Both the position numbers and the translations under genes were made by a program. Below are positions 1 through 6,856 of a stretch of 13,096 nucleotides of DNA, one piece after another; position 1 is the first letter of the stretch, and the number at the start of each line of letters is the position of its first letter. Source of the stretch: CAZVIK01 sp964627045 (GTDB taxonomy: Bacteria > Acidobacteriota > Terriglobia > Bryobacterales > Bryobacteraceae); contig CAZVIK010000105.1 of NCBI GenBank assembly GCA_964627045.1, positions 1-13,096 on the forward strand, written 5' to 3'. The notes below the pieces were generated by a model. That model was not told the origin of the DNA and made no database searches. It worked only from the letters and a program-made list of their open reading frames with translations.

Positions 1-932
1 CCGACAAAGTCATTTATACATTGGTCCTGGGCTCGTTCTGGATTCTGGCCGGGGGCGTGACCATGCTCCAGGTTTCGGCCAATCCTTTCGTGGCGCAACT
101 GGGGCCGTCGGCGACTTCACCGAGCCGGTTGAACCTGGCCCAGGCCTTCAACTCCGTGGGCACGACTCTGGCGCCGTATCTGGGCGGGGTGCTATTCCTC
201 TCCGACCAGGCGGTGACCACTCTTTCCACCGAACAGAAGTCCACGGCCGCCGCTCTCGTCAAGACGCCCTATATGGGGATGGGAATCGTCCTGCTGATCC
301 TGGCCGGCATCCTCATGATGCTGAAGTTGAACTTGCCCAAGGAGATGGAGGGCAAGGCCAAGGCGGAGGGCAGCATCTGGCAGCACAGGCACCTGATTCT
401 CGGGGCCCTGGGCATCTTCGCTTACGTGGGCGCGGAGGTCTCGATCGGGTCGATCCTGGTGAACTACCTTTCGCAGCAGGATGTCGCCGGTTTGACGGAA
501 AAGGCGGCGGCGACCTACGTATCGCTGTATTGGGGCGGCATGATTGTCGGGCGGTTCCTCGGCACGGCCATTCTCCAGAAGGTCCCAGGCGGCAAGGTGC
601 TTGGGATTGCGGCCATGATCGCCTGCCTGCTCGTGCTGACGACCATCTTTTCGACGGGCGCCGTGGCGATGTGGTCCGCGGTGTTGGTCGGCTTGTTCAA
701 CTCCGTCATGTTCCCGACCACGTTCTCGCTGGCGGTGAACAAGTTGGGCTCGCTCACCGGCAAGGGCTCGGGACTGATCAACATGGCCATCGTGGGCGGC
801 GCCATCGTTCCGCCGATCCACGGATACATGGCCGACGTCATGGGCATCCACTATTCGTTCTTCGTACCGGCGGTCTGCTACCTGTACATCATGTACTACG
901 GGTTCAGTGGATCGAAGGTGAGGTCGGCTTAG
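1..932 (+). CDS. FucP/GluP-type MFS sugar permease (5' end outside window)
   Basis: Inner-membrane sugar:H+ symporter of the FucP/GluP branch of the major facilitator superfamily. The reading frame is open from base 3 with no stop, so the 309 visible residues are the C-terminal three quarters of a protein that is usually about 420-440 residues long. The TTG at 21 is internal and is not the start. The family signature is at the visible beginning: MLQVSANPFVAQLGP, then SRLNLAQAFNSVGTTLAP in transmembrane helix 4 and the loop after it. About seven more hydrophobic segments follow, with VSLYWGGMIVGRFLG and FNSVMFPTTFSLAV as recognisable family stretches. In E. coli FucP the fourth helix carries an essential Glu (LETAANPF). 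Here that position is Gln (LQVSANPF), as in glucose/galactose-type members, so hexose is a better guess than fucose. A symporter gene and galK lie downstream on the same strand. The family call is firm; the substrate is inferred. Confidence 0.9.
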   Translation, partial: DKVIYTLVLGSFWILAGGVTMLQVSANPFVAQLGPSATSPSRLNLAQAFNSVGTTLAPYLGGVLFLSDQAVTTLSTEQKSTAAALVKTPYMGMGIVLLILAGILMMLKLNLPKEMEGKAKAEGSIWQHRHLILGALGIFAYVGAEVSIGSILVNYLSQQDVAGLTEKAAATYVSLYWGGMIVGRFLGTAILQKVPGGKVLGIAAMIACLLVLTTIFSTGAVAMWSAVLVGLFNSVMFPTTFSLAVNKLGSLTGKGSGLINMAIVGGAIVPPIHGYMADVMGIHYSFFVPAVCYLYIMYYGFSGSKVRSA

Positions 933-939
933 TTCTCAC

Positions 940-968
940 GGGCGGGCTTTCCTCTGGAAAGCCCGCCC
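940..968 (+). terminator. Perfect 13-bp hairpin between the MFS and SSF genes
   Basis: The arms GGGCGGGCTTTCC (940-952) and GGAAAGCCCGCCC (956-968) are exact reverse complements around a TCT loop. The hairpin starts 7 nt after the MFS stop codon and ends 49 nt before the SSF start. No T-run follows on either strand, so it is not a classical intrinsic terminator. It could be a weak or factor-assisted terminator, or an RNA stabiliser that sets different levels of the two transporter messages. Confidence 0.45.
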
Positions 969-1017
969 CTGCACCACCGCAGCAAGCCAGAGCATTCGCC
1001 CGGGCAAGGGGTGGAGC

Positions 1018-2667
1018 GTGACGCTCACGTTCATCGACTACGGGATCCTCCTCATCTACTTCGGGTTTGTAATCGGGATCGGCTGGCTGCTGCACCGCAA
1101 AGTCACCACCAGCGAGGATTTCCTCACATCGGCACGTTCGGTGCCGGTCTGGATCACCAGCCTTGCGTTCGTCGCCACCAACCTGGGCGCGCAGGAACTC
1201 ATCGGCATGTGTGCCTCCGGCGCCAAATACGGCATGCTCACGACGCATTTTTATTGGATCGGCGCGGTTCCGGGCATGCTGTTTGTGGGCATCTTCATGA
1301 TGCCGTTTTATTACGGGAGCAGAGCGCGCTCGGTGCCAGAGTACCTGAAGCTCCGCTTCGACGAGAAGACGCGCGCATTCAACGCCATCAGTTTCGCCGT
1401 GATGACGCTGTTCTCCTCCGGCATTTCGATGTACGCTCTCGGCCTCCTGTTCCAACTCGTGCTGGGCTGGAGTTTCACGGCCTCCGTGCTGCTTTCGGCG
1501 GCCATCGTCTTGATCTACACCTACCTGGGCGGTCTCACCAGCGCTATTTACAACGAGGTCCTCCAGTTTTTTCTGATCGTGGTCGGTTTCGCCCCTCTGT
1601 CGATCCTGGCCGTGTCGAAAGCGGGCGGATGGGAGGGAATGGCCTCGCGCTTGCCCCCCGTTATGACTCATTCCTGGAAGTACCTGTCCGACGCCTCCGG
1701 CAATCCCATGGGCGTGGAGTGGTTCGGGATGGTGATGGGCCTCGGTTTCGTGCTCGGCTCGGGTTATTGGTGCACCAACTATCTGGTGGTGCAGCGCGCC
1801 ATGGCGGCCGATTCGATGTCCGGCGCGCGACTGACTCCCATTCTCGGCGCTTTCCCCAAGATGTTCTTGCCGGTGATCGTCATCGCCCCGGGGCTGGCGG
1901 CGATGGCATTGACCAAGATGGGCGTCGGATACGACCTTCCGCTGAAGGGCGACGGCTACAACTACGATCTCGCGTTGACGACGCTGATGGCCCAGTTCTA
2001 TCCCTCCGGACTCCTCGGCGTAGGGCTGACCGCGCTGATGGCTTCATTCATGTCGGGCATGGCCGGAAACGTGACGGCCTTCAACACGGTGTGGACCTAC
2101 GACATCTACCAAAGCTACATCCGTAAGAACGCGCCCGACTCCCACTATCTTTGGGTCGGCAGGCTGGCCACCGTGTTTGGCGTGGCTCTCTCGATCGGAG
2201 CCGCCTACCTGGCTACGCAGTACAACAACATCATGGACTTGCTCCAGCTCGTCTTCAGTTTCGTGAACGCTCCCGTGTTCGCGGCGTTTCTGCTGGGGAT
2301 GTTCTGGAAGCGGGCCACAGGGCACGGCGCCTTTTCCGGTTTGGCTGCCGGAGAGGTGGTCGCCGCCCTCACGCTCGGTCTCACGGTGGCTGAGGGCAAG
2401 GGCGGATGGCTCGGCAGCGTCCACGAGTTCCCCTCTGCGATGGCGCAGAACTTCTGGATTGCGATTCTGGCGTTCAGCACCAGCCTCGGCGTCGCCGCAC
2501 TGGTGAGCCTCGCCACGGCCCCGCGGCGGCCCGAGGATCTCAAGGGGCTGGTGTACGGCCGCGCCGAGTTACCGCATGAGCCTGGCGAGCCGTGGTACAA
2601 GCGCCCCGTCCCGGTCGCCGTCGTCGCCGGAGTAACCTGTATCTTGTTAAACATATTATTCTGGTAG
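1018..2667 (+). CDS. SSF-family sodium:solute (probably sugar) symporter
   Basis: A 549-residue polytopic protein of the sodium:solute symporter family (SGLT fold), expected to import a sugar with Na+ across the inner membrane. It starts with a GTG preceded by a purine-rich GGGGTGGAG. Family marks are the N-terminal helix FIDYGILLIYFGFVIGIGWL, the segment TSEDFLTSARSVPVW, the first-helix motif ATNLGAQELIGM, the RSVPEYLKLRFD loop, and YTYLGGLTSAIYNEVLQFF, which corresponds to the SSF signature GGL..x(D/N)xxQ. Length and hydrophobic pattern fit 13-14 membrane helices. In vSGLT the galactose-contacting Gln lies in NISAEQFIG; here the matching stretch reads NLGAQELIG, so the E and Q are exchanged and sugar specificity cannot be copied across. 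The following small membrane protein gene begins 4 nt after the stop, and galK comes next, which supports galactose or a related hexose as substrate. The family call is firm; the substrate is inferred. Confidence 0.9.
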   Translation: MTLTFIDYGILLIYFGFVIGIGWLLHRKVTTSEDFLTSARSVPVWITSLAFVATNLGAQELIGMCASGAKYGMLTTHFYWIGAVPGMLFVGIFMMPFYYGSRARSVPEYLKLRFDEKTRAFNAISFAVMTLFSSGISMYALGLLFQLVLGWSFTASVLLSAAIVLIYTYLGGLTSAIYNEVLQFFLIVVGFAPLSILAVSKAGGWEGMASRLPPVMTHSWKYLSDASGNPMGVEWFGMVMGLGFVLGSGYWCTNYLVVQRAMAADSMSGARLTPILGAFPKMFLPVIVIAPGLAAMALTKMGVGYDLPLKGDGYNYDLALTTLMAQFYPSGLLGVGLTALMASFMSGMAGNVTAFNTVWTYDIYQSYIRKNAPDSHYLWVGRLATVFGVALSIGAAYLATQYNNIMDLLQLVFSFVNAPVFAAFLLGMFWKRATGHGAFSGLAAGEVVAALTLGLTVAEGKGGWLGSVHEFPSAMAQNFWIAILAFSTSLGVAALVSLATAPRRPEDLKGLVYGRAELPHEPGEPWYKRPVPVAVVAGVTCILLNILFW

Positions 2668-2671
2668 AAAC

Positions 2672-2857
2672 ATGTGGGACCTTCGCACGCCTTCGGGCTG
2701 GTTCTTCGCGATCCTCGGGGCGATTTTGTGCTTGACGGGAGTGTTGGCGCGCGACTTGCGCGCGCCGCTTACCGAGGTGAATGTAGACCTGTACGCGGGT
2801 CTCGGGACGCTGCTTTTTGGAGGGATTCTGCTGTGGTTGGCTCGACGCGCTTCCTAA
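2672..2857 (+). CDS. Small two-helix membrane protein between symporter and galactokinase
   Basis: A 61-residue protein I do not recognise. It has two hydrophobic segments, roughly residues 9-26 (GWFFAILGAILCLTGVLA) and 40-57 (DLYAGLGTLLFGGILLWL), joined by a short polar linker with LRAPLTEVNV and ending in a basic RRAS tail. No signal peptidase site or catalytic motif is visible. The ATG lies 4 nt after the symporter stop, with no clear Shine-Dalgarno sequence, and its TAA stop shares a base with the galK ATG (TAATG), so translation of all three genes is probably coupled. The tight position suggests a partner of the symporter or simply a conserved small membrane protein. Small membrane subunits are known for some SSF transporters (for example DUF4212 and YhdT types), but I see no sequence match to those. 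That it is a real gene is likely from its placement; its function is unknown. Confidence 0.7.
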   Translation: MWDLRTPSGWFFAILGAILCLTGVLARDLRAPLTEVNVDLYAGLGTLLFGGILLWLARRAS

Positions 2858-3999
2858 TGCAGAGTTTTTCGGAGCAGTTCGGAGAAGGATCCGCCCCGCG
2901 CGTTTTCCGCGCTCCCGGGCGCGTGAACCTCATCGGCGAGCACACCGACTACAACCTGGGCTTCGTTATGCCAATGGCCCTGGACCTGGCCTGCTTCGCC
3001 CTCATTGCCCCTGCCGCCGGCGATCGCCTGAATGTCTATTCGAAAAACATGGAGCAGGGGAGGCAGTGGCGCATCCCGGAGATCTCCCAGGCGGTTCCCT
3101 CTCACGATTGGACGGACTACGTGCTGGGTGTGGCACGGGAGATCGAACTGGCGGGCTTCGAGATCCCCCCATCCAACCTCCTTATCTGGAGCACGGTGCC
3201 GGTGGGCTCGGGGTTGAGCTCTTCGGCCGCGATCGAGGTTTCCGTGGCGCTGGCGCTGTTGGGCGGACGTCTTATCGAACCCCTGGAGCTGGTGAAGCTA
3301 TGCCGCCGCGCGGAAAACGACTTTGTCGGCATGCCCTGCGGCATTATGGACCAATACATCTCGGTCTTCGGACGCGAGCGCGCCGCCGTTCAGGTCGATT
3401 GCCGCAGCCTCGAACACGACGTCGTGGCCCTGCCGCCGCAGGCCGAATTCATCGCCATCAACACCATGGTCAAGCACGAGCTCGGCTCCTCGGCCTACCG
3501 GCAGCGCGTGGCCGAATGCGCCGCCGCGGTCACCGCCATTCAGTTCCGGGCGCCGGAGGTCCGGAGCCTCCGAGACGTTTCCAGCGCCATGCTCGGTGTT
3601 TTTGAAAAGGAGATGGAACCGGTCGCCTTCCGGCGCGCGCGGCACGTCACCACGGAAGACGAGCGGGTGACCGGATTCATCGCCGCCAGCCGCGCCGGGG
3701 ACTTGGAACGTATGGGCGAGCTCTTGGTGGCCAGCCATCGAAGCCTCCAGCACGACTACGAGGTGAGCTGCGAGGAACTCGACTTCCTCGTCGACACGGC
3801 GGTGTCCTTGCCGGGCGTCTACGGCGCCCGGATGACCGGCGGCGGGTTCGGCGGCTGCACGGTGAATCTGGTCGATCCCGAACACGCCTTGGCCTTTCAG
3901 GCGGCCGTCTCGCACGCTTATCAGGCGAAGTTCGGCCTCACGCCGGACATTTACCCCTGCCGGCCCTCGGCCGGGGCCGGCGAACTCACGGCTGCCTAG
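2857..3999 (+). CDS. galK: Galactokinase (GHMP kinase family)
   Basis: Cytoplasmic enzyme that phosphorylates galactose with ATP to galactose-1-phosphate, the first committed step of the Leloir pathway. The 380-residue length is typical of bacterial GalK. All family motifs are present: the galactose-binding signature GRVNLIGEHTDYN (residues 21-33, with the catalytic-site Arg at 22), the ATP loop VGSGLSSSAA (116-125), the catalytic Asp in GIMDQY (Asp165), and the GHMP C-terminal motif GARMTGGGFGGC (323-334). I start at the ATG overlapping the stop of the upstream small gene (TAATG), because the longer frame 5' of it covers that gene out of frame and the family begins just here. There is no separate ribosome binding site, which fits translational reinitiation. 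galT and galE are not in the window. The 3' end overlaps the convergent GT2 gene by 14 bp. Confidence 0.96.
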   Translation: MQSFSEQFGEGSAPRVFRAPGRVNLIGEHTDYNLGFVMPMALDLACFALIAPAAGDRLNVYSKNMEQGRQWRIPEISQAVPSHDWTDYVLGVAREIELAGFEIPPSNLLIWSTVPVGSGLSSSAAIEVSVALALLGGRLIEPLELVKLCRRAENDFVGMPCGIMDQYISVFGRERAAVQVDCRSLEHDVVALPPQAEFIAINTMVKHELGSSAYRQRVAECAAAVTAIQFRAPEVRSLRDVSSAMLGVFEKEMEPVAFRRARHVTTEDERVTGFIAASRAGDLERMGELLVASHRSLQHDYEVSCEELDFLVDTAVSLPGVYGARMTGGGFGGCTVNLVDPEHALAFQAAVSHAYQAKFGLTPDIYPCRPSAGAGELTAA

Positions 4000-5407
4000 T
4001 GTCCGTGTCCGGTTGGGTCCCGGCCGGGCGGATCGCACCGCAAATCCTCCCCCAGGAGTAGTGCAGCAGGCCGGCCAGGAACGAAATCCCGTTGTACAGG
4101 TGGTAGAGCAGGTGGAAGGGCACGGCTGCCAGCGCGAACAGGCGTCCGCGCTTGGCCGCGAGAAACAGATAGAAGCGGTTGTTCAGTACCACGATTACCG
4201 TGGCCACCAGGAAAAACGCCAGAATCAGCGGGTGCCGGGGCATGTGTTCGGCGAAGTAGATCATCGCCCCGGCGATGTAGAGGCCCAGGACGACTTCGGT
4301 TATCTTCCGCCGGCGCGCCGACTGGCGCGCGTACCGGTGCTGCATCACCAGCAGAAGGCACCCTAGCAGCAGCGGCGGCAGGATCGGAGTCAAGTGGTGG
4401 ACCCGTGCAAGCCAGAATATCGCGGCAGCGGTGATTCCGATGCACCATAGCACTCGCGGGGAACGCCGTTCGCCCGCGAACTCCAGCCAGTAGGCTCCCA
4501 GTAGGAGCACGAGCAGGGCCAGAAGCGGCAACAGAAAATAGCCGCGCCAGAGAACCACTGCCGCCACGGCCAAACCGACAAGAAGGAAGGCCAGGGCGAC
4601 ACTGACACGCTGGCTCAATTCCAGGTTCAGGTCGTTGGGCATGTTCCGGTCGCGCAGAATCAACTCGGTCCAGGGCATGCCGCGGTCCCTGACGTCGGTC
4701 TTGATGAGGCCCCAGAATGTCCACCGCTTCAGGTGCGTCACCTGAAGGTCCTTGTCGAGGAGGAGCTTGCGGCCCGCCGTCTTCAGCCGGTAGCCCAACT
4801 CGATGTCCTCGATCGCCGGCCGGCCGTAGCTTTCGTCGAAACCGGCATGCTCAAAAAAGACAGTGCGGCGAATGGCGCCGCAGCCGCTCCAGAAGGTGCA
4901 CGCCTCACTCTTGCCATGCTGGTGCACGTAAGAGTGCATCAAGTTCTTGTACTGCGAAAGGAAGTCCTTTGACGCCGGGGACGAATCGTAGGAGCCGATC
5001 AGGGCGTCCAGCGCAGGGTCCTCCTGGAAATCCCGGCGGACCCGCTCAAGCGTGTCCGGATGCACGCACACGTCGGAATCGATGAAGAACAGAATCTCAC
5101 CCTGGGCCGCCCGGGCGCCGATGTTCCTGGCGTGCGCCGGCCCGGTTCTCCCGCCCGTCGAAAGGACCTTCGCCCCGAACCGCGCCGCAACTTCCTTGGA
5201 CTCGTCGGTGGAGCCGTCGTCGACGACAATCAGTTCCAGCGGTCCGGCCGGCCAGGCAGCCAACGCAGTGAGGCACCTTTCCAAGTGCGAGGCTGCATTG
5301 TAAACAGGGATTATGACGGAAACCGACATTGGCGAGGCCGCAAACTGCAATTCTGAGTGAAGCTGCGCCGTGATGTCAAACCGCGGAGCGGCGACCGGGG
5401 CAGACAC
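3986..5407 (-). CDS. Family 2 glycosyltransferase with C-terminal membrane domain
   Basis: A 473-residue GT2 (GT-A fold) enzyme expected to transfer a sugar from a nucleotide-sugar donor at the inner membrane; donor and acceptor are unknown. Residues about 28-250 form the catalytic domain: SVSVIIPVYNAASHLERC, ELIVVDDGSTDES, GPAHARNIGA, the metal-binding DSD in ILFFIDSDV, and the acidic ED of AIEDIELGYRL. The second half contains about seven hydrophobic helices with short loops (for example AFLLVGLAVAAVVLW and FFLVATVIVVLNN), so it anchors the enzyme and may help move product. The start is uncertain: the GTG used here is 12 nt after the GH88 stop, but the ATG at 5329 (MSVSVIIPVYN) begins right at the catalytic domain. 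Neither has a good Shine-Dalgarno. It is the last gene of the minus-strand run, and its stop codon lies inside the end of galK. It is probably involved in making a surface glycan or glycolipid. Confidence 0.88.
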   Translation of the reverse strand: MSAPVAAPRFDITAQLHSELQFAASPMSVSVIIPVYNAASHLERCLTALAAWPAGPLELIVVDDGSTDESKEVAARFGAKVLSTGGRTGPAHARNIGARAAQGEILFFIDSDVCVHPDTLERVRRDFQEDPALDALIGSYDSSPASKDFLSQYKNLMHSYVHQHGKSEACTFWSGCGAIRRTVFFEHAGFDESYGRPAIEDIELGYRLKTAGRKLLLDKDLQVTHLKRWTFWGLIKTDVRDRGMPWTELILRDRNMPNDLNLELSQRVSVALAFLLVGLAVAAVVLWRGYFLLPLLALLVLLLGAYWLEFAGERRSPRVLWCIGITAAAIFWLARVHHLTPILPPLLLGCLLLVMQHRYARQSARRRKITEVVLGLYIAGAMIYFAEHMPRHPLILAFFLVATVIVVLNNRFYLFLAAKRGRLFALAAVPFHLLYHLYNGISFLAGLLHYSWGRICGAIRPAGTQPDTDTRQP

Positions 5408-5419
5408 TCCGCTTTGCGG

Positions 5420-6526
5420 CTACCGTGAAAGAGCCCGGTCCAGCGCCTCGACGAAAAAGTATTCGCCCCACATGACGGACTCGCCGACGCCCAGGCCCTT
5501 GTGCAGGTGGTAAACGCCGCGCTTGAGGATGCCTTCCCACTTGGGATCGTCGATTGCCAAATGCTCGCGGCAAAGCGTGTCAAGGGTGTGCAGCGCCACC
5601 GTCCGGTAGCGCCGGCCTCGCGCGGGATCCATGGCCACCGGCGCCAACCGCAGCAAGCCGGCCGATGCGATGGCCGCCGCCGAGGTATCCACGATGGCCC
5701 TCGTCTCCGAAGGTGCATCGAAGTCCCACGGCGGGACGCCGCCGTCCGGGACGTTTTCCAGGTAGAATTCGGCGCAACTCTCCGCCGTCGCCAGGAAACG
5801 CGTGTCGCCGGTGTGACGGTAGGCGGCCCCAAAGCCGTAAATCGCCCACGCCAGGCCGCGCGACCAGCACGAGTCGCCGCGGAAACCCTGGTGCGTGCTC
5901 TGCCGCAGAAACTCGCCGGTGTTCAGGTCGAAGAGCCCTTCGTGAGCCGTCGATCCGTCGCCGCGCACCAGGACGCGCCGCGTCGTGAGGCAGTGCCGGA
6001 GGGCCAAGTCCCAGAGCGCGGCGTCGCCGGTCTCCCGCGCGGCGTAGAACACGACTCCTACGTTCATCATGATGTCGATGAACAGGGAGTCGTCCGCGAC
6101 GAACGAGCGCAGGTACCCGCCCTTCTCGCGGAAGCGTAGCGCCATGGTTCTTCCGGCCTGGATGAGGACGTCGCGCAGGCGGGCTTCGCCCGAAACCTTC
6201 CACCAGCGATGGTAGGTGGAGAGAAACAGGAACCCCAGGTCGTGCACGTCGCGGTCGAATTGCCGCGGCTCCAATGGCTCGCTATACCGTATCGCCAGAT
6301 CCCGCCAATACCGCGCGTCATCGCTGCCCGGCTCCGCGCGGGATTGGAAGATCCACATCATGCCGGGTAGGAACCCGTCGCACCAGCGTGTCCAGGCGGG
6401 CAAGTCGTGCCGCCAACGCCCGCCGCTGGTATACATCGGGTAAAAGCCGGGCTCCTGTTCGATGAGACGGCGCACCTGGCGGCGCGCGAACGTCAGCGCG
6501 TCCTCGAAGAGAAACGAGTCCTGCAT
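5420..6526 (-). CDS. GH88 unsaturated glucuronyl hydrolase
   Basis: A 368-residue glycoside hydrolase of family GH88, which removes the unsaturated uronic acid left at the non-reducing end of oligosaccharides by polysaccharide lyases, by hydrating the 4,5 double bond. The fold is an (alpha/alpha)6 barrel. Visible family features are WTRWCDGFLPGMMW, RDVHDLGFLFLSTY with the first key Asp (residue 96), SLFIDIMMN with the second Asp (151), QSTHQGFRGDSCWSRGLAW, and PPWDFDAP. The two Asp residues match the Asp88/Asp149 pair of the Bacillus GL1 enzyme in context. There is no signal peptide, so it acts in the cytoplasm on imported di- or oligosaccharides. The ATG has GAGGT about 8 nt upstream. It follows the DUF3467 gene by 31 nt and precedes the GT2 gene by 12 nt. 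No lyase or dedicated importer lies in the window, so the natural substrate (glycosaminoglycan, gellan/xanthan type or plant glucuronide) is open. Confidence 0.92.
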   Translation of the reverse strand: MQDSFLFEDALTFARRQVRRLIEQEPGFYPMYTSGGRWRHDLPAWTRWCDGFLPGMMWIFQSRAEPGSDDARYWRDLAIRYSEPLEPRQFDRDVHDLGFLFLSTYHRWWKVSGEARLRDVLIQAGRTMALRFREKGGYLRSFVADDSLFIDIMMNVGVVFYAARETGDAALWDLALRHCLTTRRVLVRGDGSTAHEGLFDLNTGEFLRQSTHQGFRGDSCWSRGLAWAIYGFGAAYRHTGDTRFLATAESCAEFYLENVPDGGVPPWDFDAPSETRAIVDTSAAAIASAGLLRLAPVAMDPARGRRYRTVALHTLDTLCREHLAIDDPKWEGILKRGVYHLHKGLGVGESVMWGEYFFVEALDRALSR

Positions 6527-6557
6527 AGCTCGACCTCGGCCTCCCGCCGGTTGCCTC

Positions 6558-6851
6558 CTATTGAATGACGGTCTCGCCCGGCCGGGCCTCCAGCCGGATC
6601 TCGCCGAAGGTGGCCTCGTACTGCTGGATGTTCTGTTGCAGAAGGTTCGACAGCGCCTTTGCCTGCTGCGGGCTCAGATAGATCCCCTGGAAATTCCGGA
6701 TGGTCACCGTGTCTGGGGAGGTCTGGTTGATGGTCCCGAAAACCAGGAAGAAATCCCAGAGGTTCAGACGGACCTGCACGCTGTTGGCGTAACTGTCCCG
6801 GTACTCGGGCGCGTGGGCGACTGCGATCTTTGGTGGTGTCGGAGGTGTCAT
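6558..6851 (-). CDS. DUF3467 family protein
   Basis: A 97-residue soluble protein that matches the small DUF3467 family in its overall pattern: a YxxSVQV strand at about residues 21-27, a WDFFLVFG strand (32-39), then GIYLSPQQAKALSNLLQQNI and QYEATFGEIRL. The family has no established function. The layout (an amphipathic beta stretch followed by a helix with the LSPQ.AK motif) resembles small bacterial proteins that often sit alone or near housekeeping genes. The N-terminal 15 residues are Pro/Ala rich and probably disordered. The ATG is 5 nt after the stop of the EF-P-like gene, with no strong Shine-Dalgarno, so it is probably co-translated with that gene. The family assignment is from remembered motifs and is fairly secure; any role in translation is only suggested by position. 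Confidence 0.82.
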   Translation of the reverse strand: MTPPTPPKIAVAHAPEYRDSYANSVQVRLNLWDFFLVFGTINQTSPDTVTIRNFQGIYLSPQQAKALSNLLQQNIQQYEATFGEIRLEARPGETVIQ

Positions 6852-6856
6852 TTTGT

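Noticed and set aside
192..851. Long minus-strand open frame opposite the MFS permease
   Set aside because: Its His/Arg/Asp-rich composition is the typical antisense shadow of a high-GC membrane protein gene; there is no ribosome binding site or motif.
2674..2856. N-terminal 61-residue extension of galactokinase
   Set aside because: It overlaps the small membrane protein gene in another frame, has no similarity to galactokinases, and the family starts at the TAATG junction.
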